Position numbers and translations under genes: made by a program. The notes under the pieces are model-generated. The model ran no database searches. It was not told the DNA's origin and saw only the letters and a list, made by a program, of their open reading frames with translations. From Gossypium raimondii (taxonomy: Eukaryota > Streptophyta > Magnoliopsida > Malvales > Malvaceae), in the NCBI RefSeq assembly GCF_025698545.1, contig NC_068569.1, positions 17,794,001 through 17,858,000 of the forward strand: 64,000 nt of DNA, given 5' to 3'. Below are positions 50,540-62,542 of the stretch, one piece after another (positions within the stretch are counted from its first letter, which is position 1; every line of letters begins with the position of its first letter).

Positions 50540-50734
50540 TTTCATTCACCCTTTTCCTCCACGCTGCATACCTCTCTCCCATTGGCCCATTCTCCTTTAC
50601 AAAGCCCCAAAACCAATACCTATTTTTCCTCTGTGTCTCTCTCAACTCACGGTACCCTCTGTCTCTCTTCTCCCTCTTCCCATGTAAAACTTGTTTCGTT
50701 TTCTTATATTTTGTTGTTTTGGGTGATTGCAGAA

Positions 50735-53700
50735 ATGGATGCAACGATCAGTCCTGGATTATACCCTTTGCACCGTTGTAAAACTCTCCATCTGGTTCGT
50801 GTCGTTGCTGCAAAAAATTCATTTCTGTTTTGATTGATTTGGATTTAAAAGTCGATTGGCCAATCTGGTTTTTTAATAAATGGGGTTTTTTTTCTTGCAG
50901 GTGAGGCATGCTCAGGGGGTTCATAATGTAGCAGGGGAAATAGATCATGCTGCTTATTCATCTGAAGAATATTTCGATGCCCATCTCACTCCTCTGGGCT
51001 GGCAACAGGTTTATAAAGCAAAATGATCTGTTATATCATTCTGTTTTTTCCTCCAAAGAGAAACGATTGGGTTTATTTAGGATTTGTGTTTTCCTTTTCG
51101 ATTGCTAAAATCTGGTGCATTAAAGTTAGTTTTTAGAGAGTTATATTCTTTAGAATATACTTTTGAACAATGCTGTTGTTTGGTTTTGGTGGGAACATTA
51201 TTGCTTTAGTATAATTTCTTTTGTAACCGATATCATATCAGGTTGATCATCTGCGCAACCATGTTCATGAAACTGGGCTTTCTAAGAAAGTGGATTTGGT
51301 CATTGTTTCCCCTTTGCTCAGGTATTATAACTTTTCAATTACTTTTGTTTGTTTCTCGAGAATTTCTGTTTCGGTACTTTCTTTTTGTCCTTCCCGTCCT
51401 TTTTCTTTTACTAGTACTACTAGTTTTAGGGAAAAGAGAACTTTTTGACATCTTCTTTATTGTAGTGTTTCTTTTGTCAAATTATTTATATTTCCCTTTG
51501 CTTTTCATATAGTAAAAAATTGAAGTTTATACCATTTAGTTGGTATAGGTGGTACTGGCAGGTACTTAATATTTCAGTCTTAAACTAGTACCAATTAATT
51601 TATATTCTGTCCCCATTAAAATTTCAATAAGTTTCAGTTATTTCAATATGTTCCGGTCCTTTTATTAATATCAACTTGCACCTGTGCGTAGTAGTCCATA
51701 TTGATTGAGACAAAATTTTGATATTTTAATCTAATTTTAAATTTTTTACCTTTAATTATTTTAACTTTTCTATAATTTTATTTAAAATTAGTAGTTATTA
51801 AATTGAATCTAATTAATAATTTTAAAACTTATATTTACATATAAATGCATTTATATGGATATAATTGAGATGCATTTACATATATATATATATATATAAT
51901 AGGGTAAACTACACCTATGGTCACTTTTGTTTACCTTATGTTACATTTCAGTCACTTATGTTTGAAATGTTACGTTTTAGTCACTTACGTTATCGTGTTT
52001 TAACATTTTAGTCACTGAGCTGTTAATTATCGTTAATGGTGTAATCGTAAGCTGACGTGGCATGTTAAATTATCATTTCAAACAAAAACTTTAGGTTAAA
52101 TTATACAATTTGTCCCCATAATTTTTCGTTTTGAGTAATTTAATTCTTTTATGTTCTTTTAACTTTACTCTTTTTTTTCTTTATTTTTCATTCTCTTCTG
52201 CTTCTCCCTCTGTTTTCCTACATTCTTTATTTCTTTTAACATACTAGAAAGTTGAATTGGTAGTGAAGAAAGAAGCATGGTATGGGTTTATGGGTTTTGG
52301 TTATAGGCAAACGATGACAGTCGACTTCCTACTTCTTTTTTCACTGCCAATTCGACTTCCTAATATGTTAAAAGAAATGGGAAAGGTATGAAAACAGAGA
52401 GAGAAACAAAAGAGAATGAAAAAAAAAGAGGAAAGTTTAAAGAACATAAAAGAAAAAAATTTAAATTACTTAAAAGGAAAAAATATGGGATCAATTGTAT
52501 AATTTAACCTAAAATTTTGTTTAAAATGATGATTTAACGTGCCACTTCAGCTTACCGTTACACCATTAACGATGATTAATGTCTCAGTGACTAAAATGTT
52601 ACAACATGATAACATAAATGACTAAAATGTAACATTTCAAACATAAGTGACTAAAACGTAATTTAAGGTAAACAAAAGTGACCATGGGTGTAGTTTACCC
52701 TATATAATATGTAATTTTTTTTTACCAACATAATCTATAATTTATTATGTGGAAAAATATTTAAATATATAATTTATCAAGAAATTAAAAATTAGACTAT
52801 AAATATATATATGTGAAAATTATTAAAAAACGTGGTAAACCTGAAATGATACTCCAAAACATACTGGTACCGGTACATACCAGTATCAAAGCAAAAACGT
52901 TACATCCGGTATTGACTACCTTGGTCATATCCTACTTGCCTAGGCATATTTGTTCAGACTCCTATCCTAAGAACAATTGTCTGCTTCACGTAATAGGTCA
53001 GTGCAAATTCAACAATCTGTTTTTGTAAATTTGAACACTGGGAAAAGAACAGGACTAGGAACTAATCCAAAGGGAAAATGAAAACAATTTTTTGTATGTA
53101 TGTAAGAATCATTGTTATTGTTTAATAGTGAATGTTTGCCCAGAAAATGCTTATATATTCATGATGTTTTTAATAATGTATACCTAGTTTATGCTTCTGG
53201 TTTTCCTCAGATTTCTCATGCTTGAGTTGTATGTTCTGGGATTATAGGACCATGCAAACTGCAGTGGGAGTCTTTGGTGGTGAGGGGTATAAGGATGGGA
53301 TAGAAGTTCCTCCACTAATGGTGGCAAATGCAGGGCAAAGTGACCGTCCTGAGATTTCAAGCTTGAATTGCCCACCATTTGTAGCTGTTGAACTTTGTCG
53401 AGAACATTTGGTATGCCCTGCAACTTAATGTGTTTCTGCTCGACACCAATGCACCATACAAAAAAATGCATTTGCAACTTAATATGCTACTGCTTATATT
53501 TTCATGTGCTGTTGCATACAAGGGATATGATAGCCAATTTCATGCACAGATTGCTATCGTAAGGAACTCTGTTTTCTCCATTGAGAATGAAAAGGAGTAA
53601 CCGTATATTTAACATGGATATTCAATATCCAAATTTACTTGCAAGCTTGATCGAACTCCTATGCTTTTGGAATAACCAATATCTTTTAATCATCCATTCT

Positions 53701-55220
53701 ATTATTCTTACTTGCTGCAAGTTCACTTCCCACTTTTCTGCTTTGAAAATATGAACTTCTGATGCTCCGATGTTCAATTTCATGTCTGTATTAATGTATT
53801 TTCCCCTATGTCCTAAGGGAGATCTAGCTCCCAAAATGTATAACATGTTGCTAAATATCCATTGTAGAGATCCAAATTATGCATGAACACTTAAACATGC
53901 ATTCGAAGATGCTTAGTATTAGTCACAGACTCATAGATGTCAAGACTGGAAGGAACAATCAAGGTTATGATAGGGCATAAAAAATTTGATGGTTCAGTCT
54001 TTATCATTATAGAAATGTTAATGGTTCAGTCTTGTCATTGTAAGTCATCTTTTAGATTGGTTACTTCTGAAATTCTGTACTCGGAGAATAATTGTTATTT
54101 AGATTCTGGTGTAGTATGGAAGAACCAACCATAAGTTGATATATATTATATGTTTACTTAAAAGAGTTGGTTCATGTTGTAGAATTTGCAGTTAATACCA
54201 ATTGCCTAATAATATTATGCCTTTTTAGTCTCATTTTCATTGTTTCCTCATCGAACCATTGAACCACAGGGAGTCCATCCATGTGATAGAAGAAGAAGCA
54301 TCAACGAGTATCGGTCTCTCTTTCCCGCAATTGATTTTTCTCTGGCAAGTGGTTGATGTCAATTCTTGCTCATTTTGCTGATATCAGCGATGATTATATA
54401 GTTTCAATTTCGATGATGGCTGATTGCAAGCATTCTTGTTTTATTTTCTCCTCTTCAGATCGAAAATGACGATGACGTTTTATGGAAAGCTGACACCAGA
54501 GAAAAGAACGAAGAGGTTGCAGCCAGAGGACTGAAGTTTCTCAGCTGGTGAGTGACCCGTTTCTCTTTCTGCTGTACAAGTTATACCTATATTTTGGACC
54601 TGCATAGCAAAGAAATGGAAATGTATGCTAAAATTGAACTGCCCCCATGACTAGATCATATAATATTTGCCGCAGGTTGTGGACGCGTAAGGAGAAGGAA
54701 ATTGCAATTGTTACGCACAGCGGATTCTTGTACCATACGTTAAGTGCTTTTGGTAGTGATTGTCATCCATCGGTGAAAGACGAAATATGCAAACAGTGAG
54801 TTCCTCAAAATTGTTAATTTTTAATTCACCACTACGAAAAAGGGCGTGTGGCAATTATATGTTAGTATGAGGGAAACGTATTTCAGTAGGGATAACCTAA
54901 AACCTTAAATTTTTTTCACTGGTTAACTAGAAATTTCGGTATATCTTTTGCAGCTTCGCGAATTGTGAGCTCCGGTCCGTAGTTATTATCGATAGAAGGT
55001 ATTCATGATGGTTTTAGAGCTTGAAATGGAATTCGTTTCATCACTGTGGGGCCATTGTTGAAAACTTCTTTTTCTAATATCTTTGGTTTTTTTTCTTCAT
55101 TGCAGTATGATGGGATCAGATCCAGCAACCACGAACTATCCTGGAAAAATCCCTAGTGGCCTTGATCTTCCAAGTGATGTTGCTGATGAGAAGCTTCCGG
55201 ATGAAGGAAAAGTGAATTAG
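50735..55220 (+). CDS. Phosphoglycerate mutase-like protein (histidine phosphatase superfamily), copy 1
   Basis: Nine coding exons: 50735-50794, 50901-51008, 51242-51321, 53248-53410, 54270-54344, 54459-54547, 54676-54795, 54954-54998, 55106-55220; joined frame 284 residues. The start MDATISPGLYPLHRCKTLHL is that of plant phosphoglycerate mutase-like protein 1 (AT5G64460 family). Catalytic signature VRHAQGVHN puts the phospho-acceptor His at residue 23 after Arg22; further active-site residues are Arg83 (SPLLRT), an acidic residue in VAVELCREH (about 131), and His206 (THSGF). The tail NYPGKIPSGLDLPSD is the family's conserved C-terminus, so the protein looks complete. True glycolytic mutase activity is doubtful for this group; a phosphatase of unknown substrate is likelier. 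The third intron (1.9 kb) contains a foldback transposon, and the fifth is GC-AG. Copy 2 lies 2 kb downstream in tandem. Confidence 0.93.
51902..52700. mobile_element. Foldback Mutator-type MITE (799 bp) in intron 3 of the mutase-like gene
   Basis: TATATAATA at 51893-51901 is repeated exactly at 52701-52709. The left end GGGTAAACTACACCTATGG and reverse-strand right end GGGTAAACTACACCCATGG are part of an inverted repeat that extends over nearly the whole element (about 350 bp per arm, with a loop near 52262-52345). In the host pre-mRNA it would form a very long hairpin. The terminal motif GGGTAAACTACA is shared with the elements at 22222 and 36059. The target duplication is AT-rich, but a nine-base exact match at the exact TIR edges is persuasive. 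Confidence 0.85.
54345..54458 (+). other. GC-AG intron in mutase-like copy 1
   Basis: The exon ending in TCTCTG at 54344 is followed by GCAAGT, and the next exon starts after CTCTTCAG at 54459. Exon lengths 75 and 89 nt on either side are identical to those in copy 2, where the equivalent donor is GTAACT. The frame (FSL|IEND) fits only this junction. GC donors are a known minor class in plants and are recognised by the major spliceosome, often weakly. Confidence 0.85.
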
Positions 55221-56640
55221 TTTCTTCTTTTTTCGTGTTTCGAGGTGCGATCGAGCATTGAACACTCAGTTTGATTTCCTAACATGATTCATCACAAATT
55301 TACAGAGAGAGAATTTGTTAGGTACTCGGAACAATTTTTGTAAGCTCTCAATCTACATACGTTAGGCAATCTTTAAATGATTTGAAGAATGTTAGATAAA
55401 AATTGCGCTATACAGCTAAGGAGCTGTCAATTCTTTATAAATGAAAGCACATGAATTCCTACATCCTATTATTGTCCGTAAGACCATTAAATGACAACAT
55501 GGAAGGCATGTTGAACCAGTCCACAAGTTTAACACCGATTTTCTTTCGAGCTGTCTGGATACATGCGGTTTCACCCTGCCCAAACGGATGGTTTAAACGA
55601 TAGACATTGATATTGATTTTTCGAAATCGACTGTTGTACCGAGCACGGTGTGCTTGAGTTTTCACAATCAAGGAAAAGGGTCAAAGCTACATAATATGAT
55701 TCTTATATCCTCGTTGTACCTGCTACATGAATGGAAAACTGAACGAGTAAAGGAAACTGTTTTGCATATATATATATATAGTAAATCCAAGTTTAGCTCA
55801 TATATTCTTGGACCCAATTCAATTCAATAGTATTTTTTATTCACATTTTTTTCCACTAAAAACATTTTATAAAACTCTTGGATCCCCGAATTTGGAATAT
55901 CTTATTTTTACGCGATTCACAGGATTCAACAAGCAATCAATATTTCACGATCAAGTGTGTAGTACTATTTGTAGTAACGGTCTTTATATATCGTATTAAC
56001 AATCAAAATATGGTTGAAAGAAAAATCTCTATTTGATAGGGCTTTTTCCTATACTTAAGAATTCCATTGGACTCAGAAATAATACATTGAAAGAATATTT
56101 TAATTCTTTAAATATCAATAGGTTAATTGTTTTGCTCCTATATCTTAACGGAAAATCCAATATCAACCACTTTCGCTTTCGTTATTGGGCTGTAGCGTCA
56201 CGCAACGTGGAAGCCTGGAAATTACCACAGTAGAGTTAAATTTTACTATTAACGGAAGAAGGTGACACGGAGAGCCTATCAAGAAAGGAAAAATTATAAA
56301 ATTCGAAATTCCAACGTATGCAAACTTGTCCATTATAATCCATTTTATTTATTGCTTCGTAGAATAATCCTTCATTTTTTTCTCAGTTGTAGAATAATCA
56401 TATTGTTCAATTTTCAACCAAGTAAAACACTGTGTTCTGGTTGCCTTCCACCAGCATGAACAGTTGACCGGTTGACCAATTTTATCTGAATATTTCATCC
56501 TATCAGAAACATTCTCGAAATTTCCTTTTAAATTCCCTCACTACTCTGGGTAAACACCCCATAAGCTTATGATTGATTTTCTTATCTTTGAATGATATCA
56601 CTCTCTTTATAGACTAATTTAATAGCAAGTTCAGTTGGAA
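55221..56640 (+). other. Region between the tandem mutase-like genes
   Basis: Holds the 3'UTR of copy 1 and the promoter of copy 2. No separate gene is supported; short open frames near 55,650-56,460 have no recognisable domain. An AT tract lies near 55766-55781. Confidence 0.45.
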
Positions 56641-56719
56641 GCTCAGAAAAATCAAATACCTGCACTAGTTTCCTCCTCCTCTCTGCGCAGGCAATTACCT
56701 GGGAAATTTCCTTCGATCA

Positions 56720-57254
56720 GTAAGTAAGGATCATATTAATTGTCATGGTCTTTTATTCGTCAACGGAGTTTGGATTATCGTGCATGAATGAATGGGATGT
56801 GGGGAGGCCAAGTCAATTACGATGCACAGAAATAAATATGTATATTTAAATCTATACTATATAGTTTTCAACCTTGCACAGCTATTGAGGAGCTAGAGTT
56901 GTAATGGGAGATTAATTGCTGCAACAAACTTTTTCTATATTCAAGTACAGTAACATTAGCAATGCCCTTTTTTCGTTTTGTTCTTCTTTCTTCTTGTTTG
57001 GTTAATAGAATGTTAAAAGTTGTTAGCTTTGAGGTTGTCAACTAAGACGAAAGGGAAAAAAAAGTTTATATACGTTTATATACGTTGTCTGTGGGACTAA
57101 TGACAATGGTTTTTCTTTTTTAAAACTTCAGGTCTCGAATTTTAATTTAATTTATTGCTTTCCTCGTGTCTAGTATACCTCACGCATTCAATATTTATGA
57201 GTCGTCTGCCCTGTTCGGTTTTGTGTTATCTTCCTCTGTTTTTCGCATCTGCAG
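56720..57254 (+). other. Probable 5'UTR intron of mutase-like copy 2
   Basis: A strong donor GTAAGT at 56720 follows a CT-rich leader-like segment (56660-56719), and the acceptor GCATCTGCAG ends at 57254, three bases before the start codon. Copy 1 has an AG in nearly the same place before its start. Not confirmed by RNA. Confidence 0.5.
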
Positions 57255-57257
57255 AAA

Positions 57258-59006
57258 ATGGATACAATTGCAGCATCTCCTCATAAAATTCTTCATCTGG
57301 TTTGTTTCTTCTGTTTTACTCTTTCGGTTTTAAACAAGCAATCAACTCAACAATTTTGAATAAAAAGATTTATGTATGAACAATTCATCAGGTGAGGCAT
57401 GCAGAAGGAGTGCATAATCTAGAATCAGACAAGAGTCGTGACCCGCTAACATCATTCGAGTTTTTGGATGCTCAACTCTCCTCTCTGGGCCGGCAGCAGG
57501 TGAGTTAGAATCCGTACACAGCTCTCACACTTCAATTCAAATCTATAAATTATCCTTACTTGCTATGCTGGGATTAATGTTTTAGAGTGCATGGATTTGT
57601 TTTGAACAGGTTGTTGCTGAGAGGAAACATGTTCGTGAAACTGGACTGCTCGATGAGGTTGAAGTTGTCATTGTTTCCCCTATGACAAGGTGCCTTACAC
57701 GTTTTCTCCTATTTCTCACCCACTTGATTTAACCGTTCTAAAATCCGATCGTTTACACATATCAACCGTCCTCTTTTATTTTCTCTAACGCAATACTTTT
57801 TTCCCTTTCATTGTTTCACCATGAAAATGTTTTTGAATGGCTCAACTGTAGAACATTGGAAACGGCAGTGGGGATATTTGGTGGTAAAGAGCAAGCGGAT
57901 GCATTAGACGTCAGCTCATGCCAGGATTCAAATGTAAATAGCAATGAAACATCTGCGATTTTCAATAGTCGGCCACGAATTGTAGCATATGAGCTTTGTC
58001 GAGAACGAATGGTATGTTGTTGCCGTCGCAGTTTCCTCTTTTTTCGCATCATTTTAACAGCTATGCATTAATTATTGAACAGTTAATAACCTGTCAAACA
58101 ATTAAGCATGGAGTTGGGCCACGTTGTCTGTTGTCTTATCCCCAGTTCCCACATGGAAGCTGCGCTCGTTGTTCGTCATTGTGTTTAGTTAGAATAAAGA
58201 GGAAAAAAAAAGATTTGAGATTCCTTTTCTTTTATTTGATATGATGATGACAAATAAATTAAAATTGATAAAATAAATAGATTAGATTTTTTTAAAATAA
58301 CTCTATTTTTATTTTTCTCATCTTTTAATCAAAATCTTAATTCACCTTGTTATGGTTTGAACTGATTGTAGGGAATATTAGAATGTGACAAGAGAGCAAG
58401 TATTAGTCAGTATCGGTCTCATTTCCCTACAGTTGATTTTTCATTGGTAACTGCTATTTTGCTCCATAATTTGTCTTAAATATTTTGCAATGCCAATAAC
58501 ATGAATTAACATAAACAATTCACTATTAATCAGATTGAAAATGAAGATGATGTTTTGTGGAAATCAGATGAAAGAGAAAGCTACGACGAAATCCAAGCTA
58601 GGACAATTAAGTTCCTCAAATGGTGAGTTCAAAATAAAATTTTGTATTTATATGTTCAAAAATCGGAATCTTACTCTGGTATTCATTGGATTTTTTAATA
58701 TTCTATGATGAAATCCAATGAAAAACCAATAACTTGGATAATATACTTGCTTAATACAATGGTTTAGGTTATGGGAGAGGAAAGAACAGAAGATAGCAGT
58801 GGTGAGCCATGGTATATTTTTGCAAAAAGCGATGATCGAACTTGTTAAGAATAACAATTTTTACCGCTTACCACTTCGAGGACATCCGATTAAATTAGAA
58901 CGAAAAAATTGGTACCCTTTAATGGATGATGAGTATACACGCAGCCGGTCAGTATCCTTTTTCCCTGTCTACACCTAAACAATTTCACACATCATTTTTA
59001 CATAGC

Positions 59007-59042
<36 letters not shown>

Positions 59043-60077
59043 GATATAATGATAAATTTAGTCTTTAATGTTTATTTATTCTACACTTTTATTTTTACTT
59101 TTTAGTCATTTTGACCTTTAATTTTTAAAATTTAGTTAAATTGCTCGTTTTTAGACGAAAAACTGATTAAAATTTTAAAATTTTAATAGCATTGATGTGG
59201 CTACTTGTACGACAATCCATGTATAATTCATAAAAAAATCACTAAAAATTTCAAAAAAATTATCCATGTTAGCAAGAAAGTATACCTGAAATGTCACATG
59301 AGCTGCTACATCAATGCCATTAAAATTTTAACAGTTCAATCAGTTTTTCTATCTAAAAGCAAATAATTTGACTCAATTTTAAAGGTTGAAAGTCAAAATG
59401 AACCTAAAACAAATAAGGACCAAAATGACAAAATAAACAAACATTAAAGGTTAAACCTAATATATATATATTTTTGGTTACTTTCAAAACACACGTCTAC
59501 CTTGGACCTTTCTTATTTATGAAGAGTTATACATAAAATATTAAAACGACCCTTAACGTATGATTGTAGCTTAGCCTCTTTTGGTAGTTACAAAGTGTTT
59601 AATCTCATGTACATTTCGTTTTTCTAAAATCATGACTTTTGTCTTTCATCAATACATGTAAAACACGTGATAAATTGTATATAAGTAAGTTTAAATTGGT
59701 AAGAACATCAACTTTATAATAGATATAAAAAAAAATTTTAAATCTCACGTACTACCAAAGACTTGCTTCAAAGTTATTTTCTGATAAAAGAAACATTTAT
59801 TATTTGTTTACGCAGCTTTAAAAATTGTGAAATTCGTTCAATCGCCATTTTGCATGAAAGGTAATAAAACACTTGTTTCCATCGAATTATTAAATAATAT
59901 TGTAAAAGCAAGATGAGAGAAATGATGTAATTGAATTGGAAAATTGGTAGCATGATGGAATCAGATGCGATGATCAGTAAGCAGCAATATTGTGGAAGAA
60001 TTGGAAAAGAAATGCTCCAAATTAGGGATTCTAGCAACGACAAAATGGCAGTGGAGGAACTGGAAGTCACCATTTAA
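57258..60077 (+). CDS. Phosphoglycerate mutase-like protein, diverged tandem copy 2
   Basis: Nine coding exons: 57258-57299, 57392-57499, 57610-57689, 57852-58011, 58372-58446, 58534-58622, 58768-58947, 59816-59860, 59951-60077; all GT-AG, open frame of 301 residues. Exons 2, 3, 5, 6 and 8 have exactly the lengths of copy 1. Active-site residues persist: Arg16-His17 in VRHAEGVHN, Arg77 in SPMTRT, ELCRERM, and His199 in VSHG. Three changes set it apart: a shorter start (MDTIAASPHKILHL), a seventh coding exon 60 nt longer that inserts about 20 residues after the second catalytic His (basic/aromatic, including RLPLRGHPIKLERKNWYP), and a replaced C-terminus lacking the NYPGKIPSG-type tail. It looks like a functional but altered paralog rather than a pseudogene. 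The eighth intron (868 bp) contains a TTA repeat and a foldback element. Substrate unknown. Confidence 0.9.
59006..59042. repeat. (TTA)n microsatellite in intron 8 of copy 2
   Basis: About twelve perfect TTA units, likely polymorphic. Confidence 0.85.
59051..59461. repeat. Foldback MITE in intron 8 of mutase-like copy 2
   Basis: The left arm (AATTTAGTCTTTAATGTTTA and following) is mirrored by the reverse strand of the right arm (GTTTAACCTTTAATGTTTGT). The next inner segment (TTTTGACCTTTAATTTTTAA) is also mirrored (TTTTGACTTTCAACCTTTAA on the reverse strand). Termini lie in AT-rich DNA, so a target duplication cannot be fixed. Confidence 0.6.
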
Positions 60078-60218
60078 TCATTGCCTCATCTGCAAAATGG
60101 GTGTATGATTTCAAGCTCCAACTCCCACCCTTAGATCTTATATTAAGGTGCTTTTCGAAGAAACTGTATCTACTGTTGTTTTTGTTTTGTAAGACTTTAA
60201 GGTTTAATGATCTGGAAA

Positions 60219-60224
60219 AAATAA
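60219..60224 (+). terminator. Poly(A) signal AATAAA for mutase-like copy 2
   Basis: AATAAA 142 bases after the stop codon, with a second AATAAA near 60250; either would give a 3'UTR of usual plant length. Confidence 0.5.
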
Positions 60225-60684
60225 ACTGTTGGCAAAAACAACAGCAAATCAATAAATAAGTTAAATTCTACTGTTCTACCATATTCGATTTTAGTTTTTA
60301 TAGTTTTCAAGTTTTAAATTTTCAGCTTCTAGCGCGAATCACATTCGTTAATTTATTAATTTAATTTTTCGTGAATAATATGTGGATACAATAAATTCAT
60401 ACGACATTATATATATATATGATAATATGTATGTCACATTATATTTTAAAAATAGTCAATTTTAACGAATGAAAATAGAAAATAGAAATATTAAAAAATA
60501 ACTAAATTAAAATTATTACAATATACGTACAGTAGAATTAAATGTTTAATAAATAGAGGTGCAATTGGTGCTGCATGCAAGGTAGCTTAGGACGGCGGCA
60601 GGTCGGCTTATTACTTTATATTTGGACGGCTGTTGCATGATCTGGTTGATTGTGAGTCTAAATAATTAATTTTGTTTTGTTTTA

Positions 60685-60834
60685 GGGTGTATTTAGATGG
60701 GCGGTGCGTTTACTTGCTGTTAGTGTAAAAATAGTGGTGATGGTGAGATTAGATATTGTAGCAATACTGTAGCGTGAGATAAAAAGTGAGTTAAATGCAT
60801 CGCACTGTACCCAATCGCCCAGTCAAATCCACCC
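60685..60834. mobile_element. 150-bp MITE flanked by TA
   Basis: Left end GGGTGTATTTAGATGGGCG and reverse-strand right end GGGTGGATTTGACTGGGCG are inverted repeats; TA flanks both sides (60683-60684, 60835-60836). The centre (GGTGAGATTAGATATTGTAG, then GTGAGATAAAAAGTGAGTTA) is shared with the element at 24304-24430. TA flanks suggest a Tc1/mariner-like origin, but the termini lack the Stowaway consensus, so the class is uncertain. Confidence 0.7.
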
Positions 60835-60849
60835 TAAAAAAATAAAAAA

Positions 60850-62531
60850 AGAGATACTATTCATTCATATTTCACATCTTCTTTTTGAATTCAGCACATG
60901 TCCTGTTGAATTCAAATAAATTTAAGCTTTTTTATAGTTTATAGTTTACGTCTACAATTTTAAAACCCTTGCAACCACAATTTCATTATATAAAATAGAA
61001 TTAAATTAATATAAAGTATTCATAGATAAAAACAAAAACAAAAAATTTGGTATGTAAATGAATACAAATCACATAAAATTAGATTTCAACATAGATACTC
61101 AAGAAATTAAGATGTTAATTCTTGCCAACAATATTTAAGATTTATTGACTGAGTGTGTGTTTGATAAATTAAAAATTTAAATGTTATAAAATTAAGTATT
61201 AAAATTTTGCTACTAAATTTTATAAGTACTGAATTTATATTAAAAATTATTTGGTAAATTAGTAAATATAAGTACAAAATATAATTATGTTGTTTGTTGT
61301 TGTTGTGTTATGAATTTTGAATGCTTGTGTTCTTTTATGGGATTCTTGGCGGTTGTATTTTGCTTCATTTTCTTATATTGTGTCTGTGATTTTTATTTTT
61401 TTCTTGTTCTGTTTGGAGGAAATTTTCAATATTTTGAGATTTCTTCCTCCTATTTGATCTATATAGATTCAAAAAATTATGGGAAATTTTGATTTTAAAT
61501 TTTAAAAAATAATACAATTAGTAATATGAGACTTAAGGTCTATTTGGATGAATGGTGAGTTTTAACTCCAATGAGATAAAAATAATGGTAATAATAAGAT
61601 AAATTATTATAACAATAAAATTAAGTATTGTAATAGTGGGATTAAGATTAATGTTGAAAGAAGTGTTTGGATTCAAAGTCAGTAGTGAAGTGAGATTAGA
61701 ATAAATAAAAAGATCATCTTAAACATTAATTTACAATGTTTTATAAATAATAAATAATTAAAATTATATTTTTTACAATATTAAATCAAAAGACAAATGC
61801 GCTTAAGCACATTCAAATTCAATATTTTTTTTTATTGTTGCAATACTAATCGTGCCAATTAAACTAAAACTAAACCGAAATTAAAATTATGTTTATACAT
61901 ATATTTGGCTAGTTTATGTTATATTCATGATAATAAATATTAGATTGTTATATAAAACTTACATGATTATTATATAATAAAATTTATAACATATTTACTG
62001 TCTGTAAGCATATGAATATTAAATAAGCATACAATCTTCCTCTCGATCATAATTGTAATGGAAGGCTAATTAGAGCAAAATATTGGAGTGAGAAATTATT
62101 GTTCCACCTGGATTGAATAAAAGTAATGTTATTTGAAAATAACATTATACAACATTTGTGTAAAATCCATAAGTACACTCACTAAAACATAAGTTGACTC
62201 AATCCAAAAGAAGAAATTCTACTACACTCCATTCATAGAAGAATAATTGTGATCGCCCACATCGCTTTGTCTTGTTCTAATAACTGTTTACATCTTTGCT
62301 TTATTTTCATTAATTTCTTACCCTTTGTCTTCCCACGAGAGGGCAGTCATTTTTTAGTTACAAAACATGTCGTCTACTTTGTCCTATTCCTATTTTGTCA
62401 TAATTGATTTAGGTTTTATTACTTTTCTATCATCAAATTGCTTCACCCTTTTCCAAAATTCATAAGCCTTATCATTTACTCCATTTAAAATTGACTTTTC
62501 CATGACTTCAGACACCGAGAGAGTAAATAAA
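60850..62531. other. Intergenic, AT-rich; possible further MITE copy
   Basis: No gene recognised. AAGGTCTATTTGGATGAATG at 61534 resembles the left terminus of the 60685 MITE and may start a third family member running to about 61,690; its right end is unclear. Confidence 0.4.
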
Positions 62532-62542
62532 GACTTTGGCCC

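Noticed and set aside
50470..50833. Overlapping frames at the first mutase-like promoter and leader
   Set aside because: They lie in the CT-rich 5'UTR or read exon 1 through its donor site; the true start is the ATG at 50735.
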